23,711 nucleotides of DNA from Pseudomonadota bacterium (GTDB lineage Bacteria > Pseudomonadota > Gammaproteobacteria > Steroidobacterales > Steroidobacteraceae), in contig JAEYXD010000178.1 of NCBI GenBank assembly GCA_023428645.1, forward strand, positions 1 to 23,711, in the 5' to 3' direction. Both the position numbers and the translations under genes were made by a program. The notes beneath the pieces were generated by a model, which worked only from the letters and a program-made list of their open reading frames with translations, ran no database searches and had not been told where the DNA came from. Position 1 is the first letter of the stretch; every line of letters starts with the position of its first letter. Of the stretch, positions 1 through 6,471 are shown in pieces.

Positions 1-127
1 CAACCGTATCTCGTTCCTGCTCATCGATGCGCCCAACGAAGGCCGTCCGGTCATCTACGCGGTGCGCTTGATCGCATTCCTGTTGATTCTCGCGGCGATC
101 GTGAGAAAGAACTGGGGCAAGAGCTGA
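1..127 (+). CDS. C-terminal end of a small membrane protein (partial, 5' end outside window)
   Basis: An open frame enters from the left edge; its first complete codon is at base 2 and it ends with TGA at 125-127, giving the last 41 residues of a protein. The visible part has a short polar stretch containing DAPNEGRP, then about 16 hydrophobic residues (from YAVRLIAFLLIL) that would form one membrane helix, and a basic tail (VRKNWGKS). A positively charged end after the helix suggests a cytoplasmic C terminus by the positive-inside rule. I do not recognise the family and the start is not visible. It points toward the minus-strand receiver gene, so the 90 bases at 128-217 are a convergent junction. 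No terminator hairpin is obvious there. Confidence 0.6.
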   Translation, partial: NRISFLLIDAPNEGRPVIYAVRLIAFLLILAAIVRKNWGKS

Positions 128-217
128 GGCCAGCGGCGCGCTGACTTCCTGGCACGGGAATCCAATTCGAGCGTGCCCCGGGCGGCGCTTGCCTCGATTG
201 CCCGAGCACGCTGACGT

Positions 218-625
218 CTAGTCGTTCGGTGCCTGCCTTGCGAGGACCGAGGCGAGCCGCTCCAGCAGATCGCTGCCCGTGAACGGCTTGCGCAGATGCG
301 CCGCGCCACGCAGGACGCGCGGCACGGCGTCCGGCTGATATGCGGACGTGACCACGAACGGAACGCCGCGCGCGCGCAATTGCTCTGCCAGCGGTGAAAC
401 GAGCTGACCGCGCACGTTGATATCCAGCAGGGCGATATCGATGCGGGCCGAGGATGCCGCGCGCATCGCTTCTGGCAGGCGGCTGTATGGCCCGATGACT
501 TCGCAGCCCGCCTCACACAGCGCTTCTTCGAGCACGCAACAGAGCAGGACGTTGTCCTCGACGACCAGAACGCTCAGCCCTTGCAGCGCATCGATTTCAC
601 TCGGCGCTTCTTGCAGCAAGACCAT
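218..625 (-). CDS. Stand-alone response-regulator receiver domain protein
   Basis: A 135-residue protein made almost entirely of one CheY-like receiver domain (about residues 17-128). It would accept a phosphoryl group from a histidine kinase in the cytoplasm. The fold's landmarks are present: acidic pair E23-D24 in LVVEDN, phospho-acceptor D68 in LLDINV, switch Thr93 in VVTSAY, and the invariant Lys113 in RKPF. No output domain follows, so it probably works as a phosphorelay or single-domain regulator through protein contacts. The ATG at 625 is supported by a CGGAG ribosome-binding site 7 bases upstream. Helix 1 and strand 2 carry four cysteines (C29, C30, C37, C41), which is unusual. No kinase gene is adjacent; the nearest is the hybrid kinase 8.5 kb away, so its partner is unknown. 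Confidence 0.88.
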   Translation of the reverse strand: MVLLQEAPSEIDALQGLSVLVVEDNVLLCCVLEEALCEAGCEVIGPYSRLPEAMRAASSARIDIALLDINVRGQLVSPLAEQLRARGVPFVVTSAYQPDAVPRVLRGAAHLRKPFTGSDLLERLASVLARQAPND

Positions 626-895
626 TACCGGGCTCCGCCGAGCTGCGGATGGGCGGCCGCGCCCATGAGCGGTTCGTTCGACACTAAGAGCTACTCAAGG
701 AGGAAGCGCACAAGGATACCTGAGCAGCAACGCAACGTGGCAGCGCCCTCACACGTGCGACGCATCGTCACCCCCGTCCGAGATCCGGCCAGCTCGACGA
801 TACCAGGACCTCCCTGGCGAAGCGCCTGCGACGATAGCCGATCGCGAGGGTGACGCCCCGCGACCGACACAATGATCGCAGGGCGCGGCGAGCGC

Positions 896-1477
896 TCAGT
901 TCCGCGTCGGGCCCGCGGTCAGCGCCGCATACTCGCGCTTCGCATGTTCGAGGTGATCGAGCACGGCGGGCAGCGTTTCGGCGCTATAACGCAGCAGGTC
1001 GGCATTCTGGCCGTAGCTCAAATGCCATAGCAGCAGGTTCGCCGTCTTCTGGTGATCCCGAATCTGCGCCGACAGATACGCCTTGTCGTAGTCGGCGCCC
1101 GAGAGCTTCGCCAGCTCATCGCGCACGCGCAGATGCTCCGGGTCGAGGTCGCGCGGCAACTCCATCTTCGCCGGCTTGCCCGCCTTCACGAGCCGCTCGC
1201 CGGAAGCCGAGTGTTCCTTTTGCATGCGCGCGGCGTACGCATCGATCGCCTGCGTCCCCGATTTGCTCGCGGCTTGCTTCGCAAGCTCGACCTCGGCTCG
1301 ATTGCCGAGCGCGGCCTGACGCACGAACAACTTGTCTTGATTGTTCGCATGATTCGACGCCGGACCGCCGCCCTCCGCGCCCGGTGTGTCGGGCGACAAT
1401 CCGGCCGGATTCCCCGCCAGCTGCGCGGATGCCGACCCCGCAACCAGCAAGCCCATTGCCAAGAACGAACGAATCAT
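896..1477 (-). CDS. DUF4142 family secreted protein
   Basis: A 193-residue exported protein matching the DUF4142 family in my judgement (helical, ferritin-like-looking proteins of unproven function, sometimes labelled outer-membrane protein). The N terminus MIRSFLAMGLLVAGSASA is a clear Sec signal peptide. A Gly/Pro-rich spacer follows, then the family core from about residue 46: DKLFVRQAALGNRAEVELAKQ, an HSASGERL segment and a C-terminal helix with LDHLEHAKREY. I chose the ATG at 1477 because AGGAGG lies at 1484-1489 on this strand, 6 bases upstream; a TTG two codons earlier is a poorer start. It begins 16 bases after the stop of the di-haem cytochrome gene, so the two are very probably co-transcribed with this gene second. 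That suggests a role in the periplasm alongside the cytochrome, but this is only inference. Confidence 0.85.
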   Translation of the reverse strand: MIRSFLAMGLLVAGSASAQLAGNPAGLSPDTPGAEGGGPASNHANNQDKLFVRQAALGNRAEVELAKQAASKSGTQAIDAYAARMQKEHSASGERLVKAGKPAKMELPRDLDPEHLRVRDELAKLSGADYDKAYLSAQIRDHQKTANLLLWHLSYGQNADLLRYSAETLPAVLDHLEHAKREYAALTAGPTRN

Positions 1478-1493
1478 TGCCAACCTCCTGCGG

Positions 1494-2891
1494 TCACAGC
1501 GTGAGCATGTACTTGACGAGCGAGTCCTTCTCCGACTGCGTGAGCTTCAAGCCCAGCACCAGATTGAAGTACTCCACGGTATCCGCGAGCGTCATCAAGC
1601 GGCCGTCGTGCAGGTACGGCGGCGAATCCTTGATCCCGCGCAGCGTGAACGTCTTGATCGGGCCATCGGGCAACGCGACCAGATCGTTGTGAATCGCGCC
1701 GGGCTTGTAGAACCGCTCGAGCTTCAAGTCGTGCATGTTGTTGTCGAGGAAGTGCGTCTGCGGAATGTGGCATTCGGCGCAACGACCCTTGCCCATGAAC
1801 ACTTTCTCGCCCGCGAGCTCCGCCTCCGTCGCTTTCGTCGGATCGAGACGGCCCATCGGATCGAGCTTCGGCGCGGGCGGGAAGTCGATGATGTTCTGCA
1901 TCTGCGCCATCATCGCGACCTGATTCGGACGATCGGGCAAATGCACGCCCTTGCGGGTCGCGCTCACGTGATCGCCGTTGAAATACGCCGTGCGCTGCTC
2001 GAACTCCGTGAAGTCCTCGACCGAACGCAGCGAGCGCTTCGAGCCGTGAATCTGCTGGTTGAACATGCCGCGCAGGCTCGTCGAATCCAGACGGAAGCGC
2101 GCCGTCTGCGGGCGGACGTCGGGCGTCAGATGGAAAGCGGCGTTGGTGTGGAAATTTGCGTGACAATCCAAGCACGCGACCCCAAGGCTCTGCTCGGCGA
2201 CCTTGCGATCTTCGGTCTGGTTGAACTCCTCTTGCGGGAACGGCGTGAGCAGCAGCCGCAAGCCTTCCATCTGCACCGGCGTGAGGATGCCCACCATCGT
2301 CGCGTAGTAGTTGCGAATCGTGAGCAGCTTGCCGCCAGACACGTCGCCGAGCTCGGGACGGGTCGTCAGGAAGATCGGCGCCGGAAACTCGGGCGTCATG
2401 TGATCGGGCAGATCGAAGTCGACATCGAAGCGCCGCAGGTTGCGATCTTCCGCCCGGCCGATCTCGTCGATCTGATTCTGCGGAAACACTTGTCCGCCCG
2501 TGAGCTGCTTCACGTGCGGCAAGGGCAGAAACCCGAGCGGCAACAAGTTGCGCTCGCGGATCTCGTCGGGAGACATCTGCGCAAGCTGCTCCCACGTCGT
2601 TCCGGGGCGGAGCTTGACGCGCACGCCATCCTGCACGGCCCTGCGCCCGCCGGACATCATGACGCCCGCCATCGGCCGGTTTGCAAGATCGTAACGCTCG
2701 CTCAGCAAGCCCTGCTGTCGACGCATCACACCGGGCTTGGCGCCCTCGTCGTTACGGCGCACGACGTCGAGCGGCAACGTGGGTAAGGGTCGGTATGTGG
2801 ATTCCGGCGGCAGCGGATCCGTATGGGACAGCGGCACTACAGCCAACGCCATCAAACCCACTGCCAAACGCCACGTCGTTCGAGTTCTCAT
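1494..2891 (-). CDS. Di-haem cytochrome c peroxidase/MauG-like protein
   Basis: A 465-residue periplasmic c-type cytochrome. The N terminus is a signal peptide (MRTRTTWRLAVGLMALAVVPLSH). Two haem-attachment motifs are visible: CLDCH at residues 240-244 and CAECH at 371-375. Sequence after the second motif (TFTLRGIKDSPPYLHDGRLMTLADTVEYFN) is characteristic of the cytochrome c peroxidase/MauG superfamily, where GRxxTLxdtVxyyn closes the peroxidatic domain. Such proteins use two haems to reduce peroxide or to oxidise protein substrates. Here the first haem motif lies far from the N terminus; the roughly 200 residues before it are not something I can assign to a domain. The start is supported by GGAGG 7-8 bases upstream. 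It leads a two-gene unit with the DUF4142 gene and is divergent from a peroxiredoxin gene. Whether the activity is peroxidase, MauG-like or another oxidation cannot be read from sequence. Confidence 0.88.
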   Translation of the reverse strand: MRTRTTWRLAVGLMALAVVPLSHTDPLPPESTYRPLPTLPLDVVRRNDEGAKPGVMRRQQGLLSERYDLANRPMAGVMMSGGRRAVQDGVRVKLRPGTTWEQLAQMSPDEIRERNLLPLGFLPLPHVKQLTGGQVFPQNQIDEIGRAEDRNLRRFDVDFDLPDHMTPEFPAPIFLTTRPELGDVSGGKLLTIRNYYATMVGILTPVQMEGLRLLLTPFPQEEFNQTEDRKVAEQSLGVACLDCHANFHTNAAFHLTPDVRPQTARFRLDSTSLRGMFNQQIHGSKRSLRSVEDFTEFEQRTAYFNGDHVSATRKGVHLPDRPNQVAMMAQMQNIIDFPPAPKLDPMGRLDPTKATEAELAGEKVFMGKGRCAECHIPQTHFLDNNMHDLKLERFYKPGAIHNDLVALPDGPIKTFTLRGIKDSPPYLHDGRLMTLADTVEYFNLVLGLKLTQSEKDSLVKYMLTL

Positions 2892-3083
2892 GGTCGCGCC
2901 TCCATCGCACGCGCATTCGTATTCGTAAGAGACGCCTGAAGCGGCGTCGGCAATCGTCGGCGGGTAGACGGCGTCTACTTACCGCATAGCGACAAGAGCA
3001 ATGTGATGCGTGCAGCAAAGTTCCGCGCGAAACCACGCGAGGCGCGCGCGCGTTCTCGCATCGCACTCCTCGAGGAGCACTAC
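2892..3083. promoter_or_regulatory. Divergent promoter region between di-haem cytochrome and peroxiredoxin genes
   Basis: This 192-base gap separates the start codons of two divergently transcribed genes and must hold promoters for both. I could not pick a convincing -35/-10 pair by eye on either strand. An open frame that extends the peroxiredoxin upstream to 3003 is judged untranslated because of the ribosome-binding site at 3072-3077. Confidence 0.45.
3072..3077 (+). promoter_or_regulatory. Ribosome-binding site deciding the peroxiredoxin start
   Basis: GAGGAG lies 6 bases before the ATG at 3084. An in-frame upstream start at 3003 would add 27 basic residues that peroxiredoxins lack, so this site favours the shorter protein. 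Confidence 0.7.
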
Positions 3084-3617
3084 ATGATCGGTCGCACGGT
3101 CCCTTCGGTCGTCTTCAAATGCCGGGTTCGCGACGAGAGCATCGGCGGCGACAATCCGTACCGCTGGCAGGATGTCGCGAGCGATACCCTGTTCGCCGGC
3201 AAGCGCATCGCGGTGTTCTCGCTCCCCGGCGCGTTCACGCCCGTCTGCTCGGGCTCTCAATGTCCCGACTATGAGCGCCAATACGACGCGATACGCGCGT
3301 GCGGCATCGACGAGGTGTACTGCGTCAGCGTGAACGACGCGTTCGTGATGCATCAGTGGGCGAAGCATCTGTCGATTCAGCACTTGCAACTGCTGCCCGA
3401 TGGCAATGGGGCCTTCACTCGCCGCATGGGAATGCTCGTCAACAAGGAGCATCTCGGCTTCGGCTATCGCAGCTGGCGATATTCCATGGTCGTTCAGGAC
3501 CGCAACATCGAGCTGTTCTTCGAGGAGCCCGGCATCAACGATGTCGGCAGCGACGACGATCCCTACACCGTGACCATGCCCGACGTGATGATCGAGAACT
3601 TACGGCGCGTTAGCTGA
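3084..3617 (+). CDS. Peroxiredoxin of the Prx5 (PrxII) class
   Basis: A 177-residue cytoplasmic thiol peroxidase that would reduce H2O2 and organic hydroperoxides using thioredoxin, glutaredoxin or glutathione. The Prx5 signature is clear: MIGRTVPSVVF start, SLPGAFTPVC with peroxidatic Cys55, DEVYCVSVNDAFVM, LLPDGNGAFTRRMGMLV, and RSWRYSMVVQD. Length fits the family. The usual residues after the peroxidatic Cys in this class are of the type CS(S/T)xHLPxY. Here the segment reads CSGSQCPDYE, placing a second cysteine (C60) five residues on, the C-x4-C spacing known from PrxQ proteins. It could therefore form an intramolecular disulphide. Cys13 is another candidate partner. The start is set by GAGGAG at 3072-3077. 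It is divergent from the cytochrome peroxidase-like gene, making this a small peroxide-handling neighbourhood. The downstream gene begins 60 bases on, so co-transcription is possible. Confidence 0.93.
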   Translation: MIGRTVPSVVFKCRVRDESIGGDNPYRWQDVASDTLFAGKRIAVFSLPGAFTPVCSGSQCPDYERQYDAIRACGIDEVYCVSVNDAFVMHQWAKHLSIQHLQLLPDGNGAFTRRMGMLVNKEHLGFGYRSWRYSMVVQDRNIELFFEEPGINDVGSDDDPYTVTMPDVMIENLRRVS

Positions 3618-3626
3618 CAGCGCGAG

Positions 3627-3656
3627 GGGAACCGTACGTGACACACCGTCGTTCCC
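3627..3656. other. Short inverted repeat after the peroxiredoxin gene
   Basis: GGGAAC (3627-3632) and GTTCCC (3651-3656) could pair around an 18-base loop in the 60-base gap between the peroxiredoxin and the DUF748 gene. There is no T-tract after it. It may be a weak attenuator or chance. Confidence 0.2.
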
Positions 3657-3677
3657 ATCGACGGGGGACGGTAAGTC

Positions 3678-4877
3678 ATGCAGCGCAGAAACAAGATCGT
3701 GCTCGCGGTTGCGATCGTCGCGGCCGTTCTGATTGCAATCCGTGCGGCCCTGCCCTATGCGGTAAAGGATTACATCAACCGGACGCTGCACGGGTTGACG
3801 GCGTACGACGGCAATGTAGATGACATCGACATTGCGCTATGGCGCGGCGCCTATCGCGTCAATGGCATGCGCATCGTCAAACGCGGCGCGGAAAAGAACA
3901 CACCGTTCTTCGAAGCCGACGCTATCGATCTGTCGATGCAGTGGCGCAGCTTGTTGCAAGGCTCGCTGGTCGCGGAGGTGCTCTTCACCCGACCCGTCAT
4001 CAATCTGATTCAGATGGCTTCGGAGAAGCAATCCCAGACAGGCAAGGAAGAGGACTGGCAGGCGCAGCTCGAACAGCTGTTTCCGTTCCGCTTCGACACC
4101 GTCGAAGCCCGCGACGCGACGGTCACGTTTCAGGCGCCAGGCATTCGCGCTCGGGATGCACTCAAGGCGGAGCACGTGCACGCGATCGTGACGAATCTGA
4201 CGAACGTCACGAACGAGAACGAGACGACGTTCGCCGACTTCGACGTGACAGGCACCGTGCTCGGGTCCGCGCCCGTCAAAGTGACCGGCAGCCTCGACCC
4301 GTGGGGCAAGCAGCCCACGTTCGACATCAACTTCGAAATCAAGGAGGTCGCCGTTCCACAGCTCAATCCCTGGCTGCGCCAATACATCAAGGCCGATGCC
4401 GAAAGCGGCCGGTTCGAGCTGTACATGGAAATCGCCGCGGCCGAAGGCAAGTTCAAGGGCTACGCCAAACCGATCCTGCAGGACTTGCAGATGACGAGTT
4501 CCGAGGAGCACGAAGAGAGCCTGCTGCGCAAAGCGTGGGAAGGCATCATCGATTTCGCGGCGGGCGTCCTCACGAACGAAAAGAAGGATCAGGTCGCCGC
4601 GCGCGTGCCGTTCACGGGCACGATCGCGCATCCCGACGCGAACGTCTGGGCGACCATCGTGAGCGTCTTGCGGAATGCGTTCGTCAGCGCCTTCGCGCGG
4701 TCGATCGAAGGCAGCATTTCCTTGCGCGACGTGAAGGGAAATCTGGGCAAGTACACCAGCGACGAATCGCAGGACGCGGCAGACAAGCAGGATCGGGTGG
4801 TCCGGGAGCAGCAAAAGAAGCAAGACAAGTCGGAGGCTCGGCGCAAACCCGCGGGCGCGCACGGCTCGTCGCGTTGA
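3678..4877 (+). CDS. DUF748/AsmA-like envelope protein
   Basis: A 399-residue protein with an N-terminal membrane anchor (basic MQRRNK, then a hydrophobic helix about residues 8-28). The rest is probably periplasmic and rich in beta-strand patterns typical of AsmA-like/DUF748 proteins: DIDIALWRGAYRVNGMRI, an EVLFTRPVINL segment, VTFQAPG, and a later FDINFEIKEVAVPQLNPWLRQY block. AsmA-like proteins are long beta-groove proteins linked to lipid movement between the membranes; this one is short for that group. The C terminus (after about residue 360) is highly charged, rich in Asp, Gln, Lys and Arg, and looks disordered. The ATG at 3678 has only a weak G-rich site upstream. It lies between the peroxiredoxin and the short-chain dehydrogenase on the same strand, with an 83-base gap to the next gene. 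Family assignment is by pattern recognition, function unproven. Confidence 0.8.
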   Translation: MQRRNKIVLAVAIVAAVLIAIRAALPYAVKDYINRTLHGLTAYDGNVDDIDIALWRGAYRVNGMRIVKRGAEKNTPFFEADAIDLSMQWRSLLQGSLVAEVLFTRPVINLIQMASEKQSQTGKEEDWQAQLEQLFPFRFDTVEARDATVTFQAPGIRARDALKAEHVHAIVTNLTNVTNENETTFADFDVTGTVLGSAPVKVTGSLDPWGKQPTFDINFEIKEVAVPQLNPWLRQYIKADAESGRFELYMEIAAAEGKFKGYAKPILQDLQMTSSEEHEESLLRKAWEGIIDFAAGVLTNEKKDQVAARVPFTGTIAHPDANVWATIVSVLRNAFVSAFARSIEGSISLRDVKGNLGKYTSDESQDAADKQDRVVREQQKKQDKSEARRKPAGAHGSSR

Positions 4878-4960
4878 GCTCGTCGCCGGCGCCGTCACGG
4901 GCCCGGAACCTCGCGGAAAAGGACACGTTGCATGACCAACGCACCCCCAGGAGATCCGCC

Positions 4961-5779
4961 ATGAATGCGAGCGCCAATCCACCGACAGACACCCGAGCGC
5001 GGCCGGTGGCCTTGATCACAGGTGCGTCGAGCGGCATCGGTTACGAGCTCGCTCGCAAATTCGGCGAGCATGGCTACGACCTGATCGTGGTCTCCGACAA
5101 TCGCGAGAAGCTGAGCGCCGCCGCCGATCGCCTGCGCCAGCTCGCGAGTCAGCCGGGCATCGAAGTCGTGACCGCGGACCTCGCGACCTCGGCGGGCGTG
5201 AACGAGGTGTACGAGCGCGTGAGGCAGCTCGGCCGCCCGGTCGCGGTGCTCGCGGCCAATGCCGGCGTCGGCGTTTATGGCAGTTTCGACGAGACGAACC
5301 TCGATGACGAGATCGCGCTCATCAATCTCAATGTGACCTCACAAGTGCATCTCATCAAGCTCGTGTTGCGCGACATGCGCGAGCGCGACGAAGGCGACAT
5401 TCTGATCACCTCCTCGATCGCAGGGCTGATGCCGGGCCCCCTCATGGCCGTGTACGCGGCGAGCAAGGCGTTCTTGCGTTTCTTTGGCCAGGCCATTCGT
5501 GAGGAACTGAAGGATACGGGCATCAATGTCACCGTACTGATGCCCGGCCCGACGGAGACCGAATTCTTCGAGCGCGCCGGCATGCTGGAGTCGACGGTCG
5601 GACAGGCCAAGAAGCAAAGCGCCGAGGACGTGGCGCAGGCGGGGTTCGAAGCGCTGCGCGACCGCGAAGACCATGTCGTGCCGGGCGCCAAGAACAAACT
5701 GCAAGCAGGCATTGCGAAGCTGATGTCAGACCCGGCCCGCGCCAAGGCGCACGGCGCGCAGACGAAGCCGAAGCATTGA
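4961..5779 (+). CDS. Short-chain dehydrogenase/reductase (SDR)
   Basis: A 272-residue NAD(P)-dependent oxidoreductase of the classical SDR family. The cofactor motif TGASSGIG is at residues 20-27, the ANAG motif contains N100, and the catalytic set is S152 (ITSSIAG), Y165 and K169 (YAASK), with the expected 13-residue Ser-Tyr spacing. The segment after strand 6 (MPGPTETEFFERAGM) fits the mobile substrate loop. The sequence KLVLRDMRERDEGDILITSSIAG resembles the general acyl/alcohol SDRs, and the substrate cannot be inferred. The start at 4961 is chosen because AGGAG at 4949-4953 sits 7 bases upstream; the frame is open far upstream but that part overlaps the DUF748 gene in another frame. A stem-loop lies just after the stop. 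The protein is probably cytoplasmic; no signal peptide or membrane helix is seen. Confidence 0.92.
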   Translation: MNASANPPTDTRARPVALITGASSGIGYELARKFGEHGYDLIVVSDNREKLSAAADRLRQLASQPGIEVVTADLATSAGVNEVYERVRQLGRPVAVLAANAGVGVYGSFDETNLDDEIALINLNVTSQVHLIKLVLRDMRERDEGDILITSSIAGLMPGPLMAVYAASKAFLRFFGQAIREELKDTGINVTVLMPGPTETEFFERAGMLESTVGQAKKQSAEDVAQAGFEALRDREDHVVPGAKNKLQAGIAKLMSDPARAKAHGAQTKPKH

Positions 5780-5780
5780 G

Positions 5781-5804
5781 CGGGCAACGGTGTTGCCTTG
5801 CCCG
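5781..5804 (+). other. Nested alternative stem-loops after the SDR gene
   Basis: CGGGCAA (5781-5787) can pair with TTGCCCG (5798-5804), a perfect 7-bp stem. Alternatively GGCAAC (5783-5788) pairs with GTTGCC (5792-5797) around a 3-base loop. The two pairings exclude each other. No T-run follows, so a simple intrinsic terminator is doubtful. Confidence 0.35.
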
Positions 5805-5899
5805 TCGCGACTCGGATCCCGCTGACAAGTGCGACGGAACTTGTGCACGTGACCTTGCATTGACCCTTCGAATTCCCTGCGAGTGGCCAGGAGATTGCG

Positions 5900-6346
5900 A
5901 TGAAGGTCCGCGATTGCATGACGCGCGATGTACGAGTGGCTTCGCCGAACCAGACGCTGCGTGACGCGGCGCTGCTCATGTGCGAGCTGGACGTTGGCGT
6001 GCTGCCGGTCGGTGACGACGAACGCCTCGTCGGCATGGTCACGGACCGTGACATCGCCGTGCGCGGCGTCGGCCAAGGCAAGGGACCGGATGCGCTCGTG
6101 AGCGAGGTCATGACCGACACGGTCAAGTACTGCTACGACGATCAGTCGATCGAGGAGGTCTCCCGCAGCATGGGCGACGTGCAGGTCCGGCGCATGCCCG
6201 TCGTCGATCGCCAGAAGCGGCTCGTCGGGATCATCTCCTTGTCCGACATCGCGAACGGCGAAGGCGCGGTGGACGAAGCCGGCGAAGCGCTGCGCGATAT
6301 TTCGCAGCCGGGCGGCGAGCACTCGCAAACGGCGGCGCGCCACTAG
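5900..6346 (+). CDS. Two-CBS-domain protein
   Basis: A 148-residue cytoplasmic protein built from a tandem pair of CBS domains (about residues 5-60 and 70-127), which fold together as a Bateman module that typically senses adenine nucleotides. Hallmarks include the opening MKVRDCMTRDVRVASPNQTL, LPVGDDERLVGMVTDRDIAVR, then SEVMTDTVKYCYDDQSIEEV and MPVVDRQKRLVGIISLSDIA. The paired GMVTDRDI/GIISLSDI segments are the usual ligand-binding edges. A 20-residue polar tail follows (GGEHSQTAARH). The ATG is preceded by AGGAG at 5889-5893, 6 bases away. No enzyme or transporter domain is attached, so it is a stand-alone sensor of the type often annotated as stress-linked CBS protein; its partner is unknown. 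It is 120 bases after the SDR and convergent with glgX, with a strong hairpin between. Confidence 0.92.
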   Translation: MKVRDCMTRDVRVASPNQTLRDAALLMCELDVGVLPVGDDERLVGMVTDRDIAVRGVGQGKGPDALVSEVMTDTVKYCYDDQSIEEVSRSMGDVQVRRMPVVDRQKRLVGIISLSDIANGEGAVDEAGEALRDISQPGGEHSQTAARH

Positions 6347-6382
6347 TCGTCGCGTCGCAACGATTGATGGTGGGAGCGAACA

Positions 6383-6410
6383 GGGGGCCGTGTCGGGAGA
6401 CACGGCCCCC
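6383..6410. terminator. Strong GC hairpin between convergent CBS-protein and glgX genes
   Basis: A perfect 12-bp stem (6383-6394 with 6399-6410) is closed by a GGGA tetraloop of the GNRA type. It lies between two convergent genes, 36 bases after one stop and 61 bases past the other, so a bidirectional terminator is the natural reading. There is no clear T-tract on either side, so it may act by RNA stabilisation or with Rho. Confidence 0.55.
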
Positions 6411-6471
6411 GGCGGCAAACAGAATTCGTCTTGCCCTCAGGCGTGCGCCCCGCCCTCCGAGCGAGCCCCGC

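Noticed and set aside
626..895. Possible small gene between the receiver protein and the DUF4142 gene
   Set aside because: Plus-strand frames here are Arg/Ser/Pro-rich, overlap real genes on the other strand and lack credible starts. I see only non-coding DNA, presumably holding the receiver gene's promoter.
1386..2786. Plus-strand 466-codon open frame over the di-haem cytochrome gene
   Set aside because: The minus strand encodes two CxxCH motifs, a signal peptide and a good ribosome-binding site; the plus frame has none of these.
3839..4960. Long open upstream extension of the SDR frame
   Set aside because: It overlaps the DUF748 gene in another frame, encodes Arg-rich sequence, and the SDR has its own ribosome-binding site at 4949-4953.
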